The translations under genes and the position numbers were made by a program. The notes below the pieces were generated by a model, which made no database searches, was not told the origin of the DNA, and saw only the letters and a program-made list of their open reading frames with translations. Shown here one piece after another: positions 16,546 through 24,687 of a stretch of DNA of 64,000 bases; the first letter of the stretch is position 1; each line of letters begins with the position of its first letter. Origin of the DNA: an uncultured Ruminococcus sp. (GTDB lineage Bacteria > Bacillota > Clostridia > Oscillospirales > Acutalibacteraceae); the NCBI GenBank assembly GCA_902778175.1, contig CACYWT010000008.1:1-64000 (forward strand), read 5' to 3'.

Positions 16546-16627
16546 CAATAAACCGCCTCCGTATTTATTTATCATATCATTTTTTCCTGATAAATTCAAT
16601 ATAATTACACGATAAACACAAGATTTT

Positions 16628-16927
16628 TCAATATCTTCCGCTCAGAAAGGGTATACGAAAGCTTCGTTTTGTTCTGTGCGAACTCGGAGGGCAGCAGTTC
16701 ACCAGAATGGTGTCTTCTCCTATAAGCTCTATACATTCCCATTTTATAACCAGATCTTCATATCTGCCGAATAATCCGAAGAATCTCGGCCTACCGAATA
16801 TTATTATCGAAACAAGCTTTGCACTGATCGTATCTACTTCGACATCATCAACACATCCGAGCCTGCATCCGCTGCGGCTGTTGATCACTTCCTTGTGTCT
16901 GAGATCTGTTACCTTGCAGCAACTCAT
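16628..16927 (-). CDS. ymxH: YlmC/YmxH family sporulation protein (PRC-barrel)
   Basis: 99 residues with the family opening MSCCKVTDLRHKEVINSR and the segment GRPRFFGLFGRYEDLVIKW. The fold is a PRC-type beta barrel; YmxH is expressed in sporulating cells and its molecular job is unknown. The ATG at 16927 is chosen because a run of six G bases seven positions upstream can serve as ribosome site. That G run is also one arm of a hairpin (16935-16977), so the start is at the foot of a terminator-like structure. Confidence 0.88.
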   Translation of the reverse strand: MSCCKVTDLRHKEVINSRSGCRLGCVDDVEVDTISAKLVSIIIFGRPRFFGLFGRYEDLVIKWECIELIGEDTILVNCCPPSSHRTKRSFRIPFLSGRY

Positions 16928-16977
16928 AAAAAAGCCCCCCGATAAACATAGTTTCAATACATACTATGTCACGGGGG
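16928..16977 (-). terminator. Terminator of the P-type ATPase gene that also contains the ymxH ribosome site
   Basis: Minus-strand outer stem CCCCC/GGGGG (16973-16977 and 16936-16940), inner stem ACATAGT/ACTATGT, then CTTTTTT directly joined to the ymxH ATG. It works as an intrinsic terminator and hides the ymxH Shine-Dalgarno in its descending arm. Confidence 0.75.
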
Positions 16978-16994
16978 ACAAAAATGTTACCGGA

Positions 16995-19490
16995 TTATAC
17001 AACAGTTTTCATTCTTTTTTCTCTGCGTTTCTGTTCCAGTCTGCGTTCTGCCTCAGGAGCATTTTTTTCTACTATAAAGGTCAGAAGCAGGAATATAGCA
17101 AGAGAGATCACAAACAAAACAGCGATAATCAAAACAAGCTGTATACTGAAATCCGAAATGCCGAATAGATTGATATTTTCAAAACTCATAAAGCTGAAAT
17201 TCCTGAAACAAAGAAGTCCAATGAGCATTCCTCCGTTCATAACAATGAACAGTGCAACACGGAGAGGATTGAACGGGAGCGATATCCTGAACAGCAGCAT
17301 CATTGAAACTGCCGTAAGTATACATACGCTCAGCGTTGAATACTCCGCTTCGGAAAGTGAAAACATACGCATACATATTACCGACATTATTATACTCAGG
17401 ACGATTGTGATACCCGCAGGAATTGCGTTTTTCAGAATATTGAACAGGAATATTCCCTTGATCCTGTCCCTATTCGGTTCAAGAGCAAGGATAAGTGAGG
17501 GTATTCCTATGGTAAAGGCATTTATGAGAGTATACTGTATCGGCATAAACGGGTATGGAGCTGTAATTGAAATGAACAGCAGTGCAAGCAAAATCGAGAA
17601 AATAGTTTTGGATATGAACAAGGTCGCTGAACGCTGTATATTGTTTATCGAGCGTCTGCCCTCTGCAACGACCTTAGGCATTGATGCAAAATTGGAATCA
17701 AGAAGAACGAGCTGGGAAACACTTCTCGCCGCATCACTTCCCGCTGCCATTGCAATACTGCAGTCGGCTTCCTTGAGCGCAAGTACATCATTTACCCCGT
17801 CGCCTGTCATCGCAACAGTATGGCCTCTGTCTTTCAGGGCAATAACAAATTTCTTCTTCTGCGCAGGAGTTACTCTTCCGAATACCGTATAGTTTTCTAT
17901 TGCGTCTGCGATCTCTTCGTCCGTTTTAAGCGTAGTGGCGTCAATATAACGGTCATAATTCAGGACCTCTGCCCTTCTTGCGACATCGGATACGGTTATC
18001 GGATTATCACCGGAAATGATCTTTACCTCAACATTCTGGTCGGCAAAATATCTAAGCGTATCCGGAGCTTCCTTGCGTATCTTATCGTTCAGGAGCGCAA
18101 GACCGATCACACGAATATCGTCGGGCAGATCCTTATCATGAAAATCATTGTCCGAATGGGCGATCACTATGCATCGGTAATTACGCGAATAGCTTTCAAG
18201 AAGCTGTTTAAGTTCGGCAGGAACCTCACTGAGTATGAATTCGGCTGCGCCCATTATAAACGATCCGCTTTCGGGGAAATGAGCGCCGGACCATTTTTTC
18301 TCCGAGGCAAAGGGAATTGTCCTGTCCGCCTTCATGCTGCTGTTTGAACCGTATTTATTATGAAGTGCGGTAAAAGTGGCATTTGTATCATCGAGCGCAC
18401 CTGTCAGGGCACGAAGTGCATCTTCGACATTTTCCTTTTCGCAGTCTCCGTAAGGAACGATATCAGCTACTTCCATGCAGCCCTCGGTTATTGTGCCGGT
18501 CTTGTCAAGGCAAAGAACATCTACACGGGCAAGTGTTTCGATACAATACAATTCCTGAACAAGGACCTTATGCTGTGCGAGCCGGATAACGCTGACCGCA
18601 AGAACTGTACTTGTAAGGAGCATAAGTCCTTCGGGAATTATACTTGTGACTGATGCAACACATGATACGACTACTGACTGGAAATGATGCGACATAGTAC
18701 CAAATAAACTGGTTATGGTATCAGAAGAGTCAAAATCAACAAAATACTGACGCAGGAAAAGCAAAGCCGTAAGAGGGATTATGACAAATGCAAGCACCCT
18801 GATAATCGTCTGCAGTGTTATCATGATCTCCGAATTGATCTTCTTGATATATTTTGCTTCGGCAGAGATCTTTGCGGCATAATTATCCGCACCGACGTGT
18901 TCTGCCCTTGCAAGACATCTGCCGCTGACGAGAAAGCTGCCCGAAAGGATCATATCTCCGGGTTTTTTATGTATGGCATCAGATTCTCCGGTAAGGAGGG
19001 ATTCGTTGACGTCGCATTCACCTGAAATCAGAATACTGTCAACGGGTATCTGATTTCCCTGACTGAATTCAATCACATCATCGAGAACTATATCCTCCGT
19101 ACCGATTTTTTGTTTTTTCCCGTCGCGGATAACGTCAGCCTTTGATGCCGAAACGATCGAAAGCTTATCTATTGCCTTTTTTGCCCGTATTTCCTGAACA
19201 ATACCTATCGTGGTATTAAAAAACATTACTCCGAGAAAGAGCATATTCTTATACGAACCGACAATGAATACCGATATGCCGAGAATAATATTCATAATAT
19301 TAAAAAGCGTTACTATATTGTCATAGAATATACGTTTTACGCTTTTCCCCTTCGGCTGGGTGTTTTTATTGAACAATCCTTGCTGCATTCGCTGTTTTGC
19401 CTGAGCTTCGGTCAGTCCGGTTTCCGGAGGAGCGGTAATACGCTGACATGAAGAAGCAGTAATATTTTCAGCGGCTGTTTTTTTCGCCAT
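16995..19490 (-). CDS. Cation-translocating P-type ATPase
   Basis: 831 residues with the full P-type core: TGES (167-170, actuator), IPEGL near 285 in membrane helix 4, the phosphorylated Asp in DKTGT (329-333), and TGDGVND (562-568). About four helices precede and six follow the catalytic domain. No N-terminal heavy-metal domain or CPC motif is seen, so it is a P2-like pump rather than a copper exporter. It recalls the CtpE/Exp7-like group of Gram-positive bacteria, some of which move calcium, but the ion is not determined here. It has its own promoter (19535-19563) and terminator. Confidence 0.88.
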   Translation of the reverse strand: MAKKTAAENITASSCQRITAPPETGLTEAQAKQRMQQGLFNKNTQPKGKSVKRIFYDNIVTLFNIMNIILGISVFIVGSYKNMLFLGVMFFNTTIGIVQEIRAKKAIDKLSIVSASKADVIRDGKKQKIGTEDIVLDDVIEFSQGNQIPVDSILISGECDVNESLLTGESDAIHKKPGDMILSGSFLVSGRCLARAEHVGADNYAAKISAEAKYIKKINSEIMITLQTIIRVLAFVIIPLTALLFLRQYFVDFDSSDTITSLFGTMSHHFQSVVVSCVASVTSIIPEGLMLLTSTVLAVSVIRLAQHKVLVQELYCIETLARVDVLCLDKTGTITEGCMEVADIVPYGDCEKENVEDALRALTGALDDTNATFTALHNKYGSNSSMKADRTIPFASEKKWSGAHFPESGSFIMGAAEFILSEVPAELKQLLESYSRNYRCIVIAHSDNDFHDKDLPDDIRVIGLALLNDKIRKEAPDTLRYFADQNVEVKIISGDNPITVSDVARRAEVLNYDRYIDATTLKTDEEIADAIENYTVFGRVTPAQKKKFVIALKDRGHTVAMTGDGVNDVLALKEADCSIAMAAGSDAARSVSQLVLLDSNFASMPKVVAEGRRSINNIQRSATLFISKTIFSILLALLFISITAPYPFMPIQYTLINAFTIGIPSLILALEPNRDRIKGIFLFNILKNAIPAGITIVLSIIMSVICMRMFSLSEAEYSTLSVCILTAVSMMLLFRISLPFNPLRVALFIVMNGGMLIGLLCFRNFSFMSFENINLFGISDFSIQLVLIIAVLFVISLAIFLLLTFIVEKNAPEAERRLEQKRREKRMKTVV

Positions 19491-19534
19491 AGTTTCACCT
19501 CATGTTCTCAGAAAAAATCTGAGATTATAACAAT

Positions 19535-19563
19535 ATTATATATTTTTCTTCAAAAACTGTCAA
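19535..19563 (-). promoter_or_regulatory. Sigma-A promoter of the P-type ATPase gene
   Basis: Minus-strand TTGACA (19558-19563), 17 bases, TATAAT (19535-19540). A 7-bp hairpin TCTCAGA/TCTGAGA (19506-19524) starts close to the expected transcript 5' end, before the gene at 19490. The promoter diverges from that of the tRNA. Confidence 0.8.
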
Positions 19564-19594
19564 TAAGAACTATGATAATCAGGAATAATAAAGG

Positions 19595-19623
19595 TTGACA
19601 AGAAACTTCAAATAGGATATAAT
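19595..19623 (+). promoter_or_regulatory. Consensus promoter of tRNA-Leu
   Basis: TTGACA (19595-19600), 17 bases, TATAAT (19618-19623): both hexamers perfect. The tRNA begins 21 bases downstream. Confidence 0.9.
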
Positions 19624-19643
19624 ATCATTCGTAAGAAGAATAT

Positions 19644-19727
19644 GCCGGTGTGTTGGAATTGGCAGACGAGACAGACTCAAAATCTGTTGTCCGCAAGGGC
19701 GTGTGGGTTCGAGTCCCACCACCGGCA
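19644..19727 (+). tRNA. tRNA-Leu(CAA)
   Basis: 84 bases forming a class II tRNA. The acceptor stem pairs GCCGGTG with CACCGGC, the discriminator is A, and the anticodon stem ACAGA/TCTGT holds the loop CTCAAAA, giving anticodon CAA that reads UUG. A long variable arm (about TGTCCGCAAGGGCGT) and the T arm GTGGGTTCGAGTCCCAC are clear. The 3' CCA is not encoded and must be added after transcription. Confidence 0.95.
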
Positions 19728-19733
19728 CTCATT

Positions 19734-19762
19734 CCCCGAAGATCAGCTTCGGGGATTTTTTT
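19734..19762 (+). terminator. Terminator of tRNA-Leu
   Basis: CCCCGAAG/CTTCGGGG (19734-19741 and 19747-19754) with a five-base loop, then ATTTTTTT. Confidence 0.92.
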
Positions 19763-19945
19763 GTCCAGATACTTCATCAATAAAATTGCTTTACATATCA
19801 CGAAGATATTATCATATCATTTTTTCTCAGAACATCGGTATTTCTGTCGTTTTCTTCGGAATCAGGCTTTACAGCATAAATATACCCAGGATAATATACA
19901 ATAACAGATATTCAACCGTAAAGTTGGCAACTTGCCATGCAAACA

Positions 19946-21070
19946 TCAGTTTCTGCGAAATGATCTCCTTCCGTGGAAGCTCAAGACAAACAGAATACAA
20001 AGAATCAGCAATGCTACGCTTCCTGCCGGACCCGTCGAGGTCAGCCGGGCAGTTTCTCCTCCCATAGTAAGAAATACTTCTTCCGTCGGATTATAGAAAA
20101 TACAGAATATCATTACAATTATTCCGCTGAGTATCGAATTGATTATCCTGAATAGAAGATATAATGGTGTCATTATTTTATTATCTCCTGAAACAGACAG
20201 TATCTGCAAATGAACGCAAAGTCCACCGAAACCTGCAGCAAATGCAAACCACCAAAGCGGCAGACCTGAATCATTAACAGAACAACAGCCGCCTGTTACT
20301 TCAAGTATTATCGGAAAAATAACCTCTGATTCCCGTTTCCCTGCTCCGAAATATACGAGCGTTTCACAGAATAACCGCACAATACCCGAAGAATGAAGTA
20401 CTCTTGTAAAAACCGCAAAGACCGTTACCAATGCAGTCATTGTTATTACTGTTGAGGAAGAATCCCTTGCTGCGTTTATAAATGCTGATGACAGGATTAC
20501 TTTGTTTTTTTGTATTTTCCTGATATCAGCACTGTTTTTTTCCGTTGGCCGCATACGGCTTATTATTCCGAGAAAAATTCCTATAACAAGGCTTGATATA
20601 ACCTGTGAACAATACAGGATAATTCCGGCAGTATTATTTCTCAGCATAACGGCTCCTATTGCCGTAATCATGAAAGCAGGTCCCGGACATACACAAAAAT
20701 ACATCATCCTTCTCGCCTGCTCAAGAGTTATTTTTCCGTCAGAATATAATGCTCTGACACAGCCTGCTCCGACCGGATATCCTCCCGTAAGGCTGAGTAT
20801 TATCGGCGCAGCACATATCGGAGGAAGATCGAACAGTATCCTTACTACTGGCGAAAAAAATCTCCCTATTTTTTCATCAGTCCCGGTGTACATAACAAAC
20901 AAAGACAGCAGCATATAGGGAAACAGTGACGGGATCAGTATAAGTGCGCAGTTTTTCAGCCCCGTCAAGGCTCCTTCGGCGCAGTCGGACGGAAAAAATA
21001 TAAGTAACGCAAATAATAACAGTGAACATACAACCGCCGTATTCTTTTTTATCTCAGACCTTGATATCAT
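19946..21070 (-). CDS. ylbJ: Sporulation integral membrane protein YlbJ
   Basis: 374 residues with eight or nine hydrophobic segments and nucleoside-recognition (Gate) domain features such as SLTGGYPVGA and FCVCPGPAFMI. YlbJ is a mother-cell membrane protein required for late spore development. The ATG at 21070 is chosen because GGGTGGT lies four bases upstream. It is divergent from yqfC-yqfD, with 82 bases between the starts, where sigma-E-type promoters would be expected but none matches well. The 218 bases between its stop and the tRNA hold only the tRNA terminator and a short palindrome (AAGTTGGCAACTT at 19921). Confidence 0.9.
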   Translation of the reverse strand: MISRSEIKKNTAVVCSLLLFALLIFFPSDCAEGALTGLKNCALILIPSLFPYMLLSLFVMYTGTDEKIGRFFSPVVRILFDLPPICAAPIILSLTGGYPVGAGCVRALYSDGKITLEQARRMMYFCVCPGPAFMITAIGAVMLRNNTAGIILYCSQVISSLVIGIFLGIISRMRPTEKNSADIRKIQKNKVILSSAFINAARDSSSTVITMTALVTVFAVFTRVLHSSGIVRLFCETLVYFGAGKRESEVIFPIILEVTGGCCSVNDSGLPLWWFAFAAGFGGLCVHLQILSVSGDNKIMTPLYLLFRIINSILSGIIVMIFCIFYNPTEEVFLTMGGETARLTSTGPAGSVALLILCILFVLSFHGRRSFRRN

Positions 21071-21152
21071 ATTACCACCCACAAAATAATATGTGATCGG
21101 GTCTTTTTTTATTATTCAGCGCATAAGTTTTACCGTTACGGAGTGTGATATC

Positions 21153-21416
21153 ATGAGAAACTTTCAAAAAAAGCTGACTCAGACACGGCAAAATATCAGC
21201 GGAGGACTGCGCTGCTTTCAAATGAATGTTTCCGATAACCGCGAGGTATTATTGGAAGGAAGCCGCGGAGTAATTGAATATAACGAAAACTCCGTAAAGA
21301 TCAATACCGGCAAATATATTGTAGCCTTTTCAGGCAGAGGTCTGAAATTAAGCTGCATGAACGAATATAACCTGACAATCAGCGGATTCATTACTTCGAT
21401 AGAATACATTATGTGA
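21153..21416 (+). CDS. yqfC: Sporulation protein YqfC (YabP family)
   Basis: 87 residues related to YabP, with VLLEGSRGVIEYNENSVKI and the closing LTISGFITSIEYI. Members are small mother-cell sporulation proteins. The ATG at 21153 follows GGAGTG by eight bases. Its stop codon overlaps the GTG that opens the yqfD frame, and yqfD follows at once, so the two are one transcript. Confidence 0.9.
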   Translation: MRNFQKKLTQTRQNISGGLRCFQMNVSDNREVLLEGSRGVIEYNENSVKINTGKYIVAFSGRGLKLSCMNEYNLTISGFITSIEYIM

Positions 21417-21424
21417 GGTTTTAT

Positions 21425-22624
21425 ATGCTTATAGTCAGATTTTTACGATGGATCTTCGGATATAGCGAAATATGTGTCAACGGGAGATTTCCGGAAAGAT
21501 TTCTGAATCTTGCTTCAAGAAACGGTATTATTCTATGGGACCTACGTTCCGAAAAAGAAAACCTGTTTGCAAGTATCAAACGAAAAGAAACCAAAACTGC
21601 CCTGATATTCGCTAAGAAAACCGAATGTCAGCTTATCATAGTCAAGGAACACGGTCTTCCGTATTTTTGTCTGAAATACAGACACCGAAGCGGACTGCTT
21701 ATTGGAGCTATCCTTTCTTCTGCATTATGCTGCTTTATTTCATGCTGCATATGGAATATAGATATCCATGCTCCGGCAGGCATAAATGAATATGAAATAC
21801 GGCAGGAGCTTGCACAGCTCGGATTTCATGAGGGGATCATTTACTGTCAGGATCAGGTAAGAGATATTGAAACTAAGCTTTCCATGAATGATAAAAGAAT
21901 CAGCTGGGTCAGCATAAATGTAGCAGGAACAAATGCTTCGGTTGAGCTGAGCGCAGGTATTCCGGCTGTTCAAAGGGAAAACAATAATGAAAAAACCGTC
22001 AGCAATCTTAAATCGACTGCAGACGGTACTGTTACACGGATAAGTGTGCGTAAAGGAAGCAGTATTGTAAAAACCGGCGAGGGTGTACACAAGGGTCAGC
22101 TTCTTGTCAGCGGAATCGCCGAACTTCCCGACGGAAGCAGCCGTTTCTATGACAGTGATGGAGAGATTTATGCATCAACCTACAGAATTCTGGAACTATC
22201 GGTTCCGAAAAATATTGATAAAACTATTATTGACGATAATTATAGTGAAAAACTGAATATCACTTTTTTCGGGATAACAATTCCTGCTGTTTTTAATGGT
22301 TCGCCGTATGACAAGCGAATAATCCGAACCGAAAAATACAGAAGCAATATACTTGATCAGGATATTCCGCTGAAAAGTCAAAGAGAATTATTTTTTTCTT
22401 ACGAAGAAACTAAATACAATTATAATAAAACAGAAGCGGAAAAACTTCTCAGAAATCGGTTTCAGCTATATAAGCTTTTTGTGACCGGAAGCAGCGATAC
22501 AAGAATCCTCAGTGAAAATATCAGGCTGATCGAAGACAGTAACAGCTACAGATTAAGAATACAACTTACCACCGAAGAAAACATATGCGAAAAGTCATAT
22601 ATCAGCGTTAAAGAAATATCATAA
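21425..22624 (+). CDS. yqfD: Sporulation protein YqfD
   Basis: 399 residues. It begins with a short cytoplasmic part (SEICVNGRFPERFLNLASRNGI), has one membrane helix at about 90-112, and a large external part with VTRISVRKGSSIVKTGEGVHKGQLLVSG, a lipoyl-like hairpin also seen in secretion adaptor proteins. The YqfD family is needed for sporulation and grouped with stage IV. The ATG at 21425 has GAGG six bases upstream; the GTG at 21413 is less likely. It converges with the next gene, sharing six bases at the 3' ends. Confidence 0.9.
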   Translation: MLIVRFLRWIFGYSEICVNGRFPERFLNLASRNGIILWDLRSEKENLFASIKRKETKTALIFAKKTECQLIIVKEHGLPYFCLKYRHRSGLLIGAILSSALCCFISCCIWNIDIHAPAGINEYEIRQELAQLGFHEGIIYCQDQVRDIETKLSMNDKRISWVSINVAGTNASVELSAGIPAVQRENNNEKTVSNLKSTADGTVTRISVRKGSSIVKTGEGVHKGQLLVSGIAELPDGSSRFYDSDGEIYASTYRILELSVPKNIDKTIIDDNYSEKLNITFFGITIPAVFNGSPYDKRIIRTEKYRSNILDQDIPLKSQRELFFSYEETKYNYNKTEAEKLLRNRFQLYKLFVTGSSDTRILSENIRLIEDSNSYRLRIQLTTEENICEKSYISVKEIS

Positions 22625-23506
22625 AACGGAAATATCAAAATCAGGAACGTATTTTTCCGTTGCACTGTCAAGCTCCTGCGCAAAACCGTCAAGCGACATA
22701 TCGTCCAGCGCAGATAACACCTTATCGTATTCACGTTTGGTAATCGTTCGGTTTATTTCCGTATATTTTTTTGCATTACCGGCAGGAAAATACTGTCCCA
22801 TCAGGCTTATAAGGATATCACTTCCGAAATTCCTGTCAAGATAATCAAGAACCGCAATGGAATTTTTTGTATTTGACGGAAGTATCAGGTGACGGACAAT
22901 AGTTCCTCTCTGCATTATACCGTTATCATCAAAAATCGGCTTTCCTGTCTGTCTGACCATTTCAGCTATGGCAGGACCTGCATATTCGGCATAGTCCCCA
23001 GCACGGGAATACTTTGCCGAAAGCTCCGACGATATGTATTTCATATCCGGAAGATAGATATCAACTATACCCTCCAGCCTTTTAATAGTTTCTGCTTTTT
23101 CATATCCGCCGGTATTATAAACTACCGGGATATGGGGCTTATACTGTGTAAATGCATCAATTATCGCCTCAATATAAGGCGTCGGACTGACAAGATTAAT
23201 ATTATGTACTCCCAATTGTTCGAGACTCCTGATATGATCTACCAATTGTCCGACCGTAACGGTTTTACCCTTTCCGCCTGCGCTTATTTCGTAATTCTGG
23301 CAAAAAACGCATGACAGCACACAGCCCGAGAAAAAAATCGTCCCTGAGCCATTTGTACCGCTTATACACGGCTCCTCCCACATATGAGGAGCAGCGCGGG
23401 CTATTCTGGGAAGTGTTCCCATTTTACAGTAGCCCCTGCCGTATTCTTCATATCTTTCGGCATTACAGCTGCGCGGACAAAGATTACAGATATAGGTTTT
23501 CGTCAT
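22619..23506 (-). CDS. PflA-like radical SAM protein (COG1313)
   Basis: 295 residues. A first Cys group (CNLCPRSC, residues 7-14) precedes the radical SAM cluster C62, C66 and C69 (CVLSCVFCQN). Later segments (LVSPTPYIEAI, YLPDMKYIS, RHLILP) match the group annotated as pyruvate-formate-lyase-activating-like, PflX. No pyruvate formate-lyase or other glycyl radical enzyme lies nearby, so the target is unknown. AGGAGAT precedes the ATG at 23506. The 3' end overlaps yqfD on the other strand by six bases. Confidence 0.85.
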   Translation of the reverse strand: MTKTYICNLCPRSCNAERYEEYGRGYCKMGTLPRIARAAPHMWEEPCISGTNGSGTIFFSGCVLSCVFCQNYEISAGGKGKTVTVGQLVDHIRSLEQLGVHNINLVSPTPYIEAIIDAFTQYKPHIPVVYNTGGYEKAETIKRLEGIVDIYLPDMKYISSELSAKYSRAGDYAEYAGPAIAEMVRQTGKPIFDDNGIMQRGTIVRHLILPSNTKNSIAVLDYLDRNFGSDILISLMGQYFPAGNAKKYTEINRTITKREYDKVLSALDDMSLDGFAQELDSATEKYVPDFDISVL

Positions 23507-23550
23507 GTTGATCTCCTTATCAGAATATCGGAAACATAGTTCTTTATTCC

Positions 23551-23578
23551 AAAAAGAACGCTGCATATAACAGCGTTC
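23551..23578 (-). terminator. Terminator of the AdhE-like pseudoenzyme gene
   Basis: Minus-strand stem GAACGCTG/CAGCGTTC (23571-23578 and 23556-23563), seven-base loop, then TTTTT. Confidence 0.85.
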
Positions 23579-23592
23579 CTTTGCATTATTTA

Positions 23593-24606
23593 TTATTCAC
23601 ATTTCTTATTATCAAGACCGCAAAGAGATACAAGCTCCCCGATCTTATTTATAAATGATGTGACCCTTTCATCTTCACTGTCGCCCGGAAGTCCCAGTGC
23701 ATCAGCGAGAGCGGCATATCGTGCGGTGGATACTTCATTGTCGGCAGCGCTCAGACGGACAACATCTGCAAGATACGGAGCAGAACCGTCAACGGAAATT
23801 ATGCTTTCGGTATTCGCATAGGCGATTCCAGCCATTGCAGAAGCCTCACCAAGCTTTTCACAGCCACGGGGATCATTTGCCCCATTCTCAATAACAGAAG
23901 GAAGATATTCAAATACTCCCTTTATAGCTTCAATAGCAAAACCGTCCGTATATTCTGTTGCAGAAACTGAATCATAAGCATTGACTGCGCGGACAAGAGT
24001 ATTAAGACCGGCATCAGCAGATAAAGACTTGTTTTCAGGAAGCATAAGATCGCCGTCAACAACTGCCATATCCGGCATAAGCTCATAATCAGCAAATATC
24101 AGCTCGTCTTCCCCATCGGCGATTACTGCATACGGAGATACCTCCGATGCATTTCCGCTTATATCAGGAATAGTTACCAGTATCGACTTTGATCCGAGTT
24201 TAGGGAATTTTCCTTCTCTGCTCATAATATCATTGAATTTTCCTGAAAGCTCACTGAGAGAAACATCGGGATACTCATACATAAGACGGATCAGTTTTGA
24301 AGAATCAATAGCAGCATTGTTTCCGAATCCGATAATAACATCAGGCTCAAATAATGACGCCTGCTTTGCTCCTGATGTCACAGCTTTAATATCAGCATTG
24401 TCTTCAACAGCATAAAAGCATATATGCTGAATCCCCATCAAATTGAGATTATCTTCAAGCGTGGAAAGCTTTCCGTATTTATATAAATTCTTATCAGTGA
24501 CAATAAAGGCTTTCTTTTTTCCGTAAACAGCCCTCAGCTCATCAAGAGCAACGGATAAACAGCCTTTTTTTATATATAGCTTTTGTGGTGTTCTGAGCCA
24601 AAACAT
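23593..24606 (-). CDS. Degenerate iron-type alcohol dehydrogenase, paralogue of the AdhE C-terminal domain
   Basis: 337 residues that align from the first residue with residues 462 onward of the adjacent AdhE (MFWLRTPQKLYIKKGC against MLWFRAPEKVYFKKGC). The NAD-binding GGGSAMD of AdhE is here GNNAAID, TSSGTGSE is DISGNASE, and the iron ligands are gone: D665 and H669 of AdhE correspond to N202 and R206, and the stretch holding H735 and H749 is replaced by sequence with no His. About 55 C-terminal residues are missing. The frame is intact over 338 codons, so the gene seems kept. Oxidoreductase activity is very unlikely; a structural or regulatory role with AdhE is inferred. Confidence 0.88.
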   Translation of the reverse strand: MFWLRTPQKLYIKKGCLSVALDELRAVYGKKKAFIVTDKNLYKYGKLSTLEDNLNLMGIQHICFYAVEDNADIKAVTSGAKQASLFEPDVIIGFGNNAAIDSSKLIRLMYEYPDVSLSELSGKFNDIMSREGKFPKLGSKSILVTIPDISGNASEVSPYAVIADGEDELIFADYELMPDMAVVDGDLMLPENKSLSADAGLNTLVRAVNAYDSVSATEYTDGFAIEAIKGVFEYLPSVIENGANDPRGCEKLGEASAMAGIAYANTESIISVDGSAPYLADVVRLSAADNEVSTARYAALADALGLPGDSEDERVTSFINKIGELVSLCGLDNKKCE

Positions 24607-24645
24607 TGTATTCGCACCCTTTTATCAGAAATTGTTTTTTATGGA

Positions 24646-24674
24646 ATACGGCTCCGCAAAAAGCGAAGCCGCAT
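24646..24674 (-). other. Hairpin between adhE and its degenerate paralogue
   Basis: A 12-bp stem with two G-T type pairs (ATGCGGCTTCGC against GCGGAGCCGTAT) around five bases. On the minus strand it is not followed by a T run, so it could be a weak terminator or an RNA-processing or stability element between the two genes. Confidence 0.6.
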
Positions 24675-24687
24675 ATTATATGTGTAA

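Noticed and set aside
16966-17892. 308-codon plus-strand frame antisense to the P-type ATPase gene
   Set aside because: It lies wholly over a strong minus-strand gene, has no ribosome site and its residues mirror the codon pattern of that gene.
19921-19940. Terminator of ylbJ at AAGTTGGCAACTT
   Set aside because: The stem is short and the minus-strand side is followed by AACTTTACGG, not a T run.
23593-24606. Decayed pseudogene reading of the AdhE-like gene
   Set aside because: The frame is intact over 338 codons, has a start, and is closed by a strong terminator; the losses fall on catalytic sites rather than at random.
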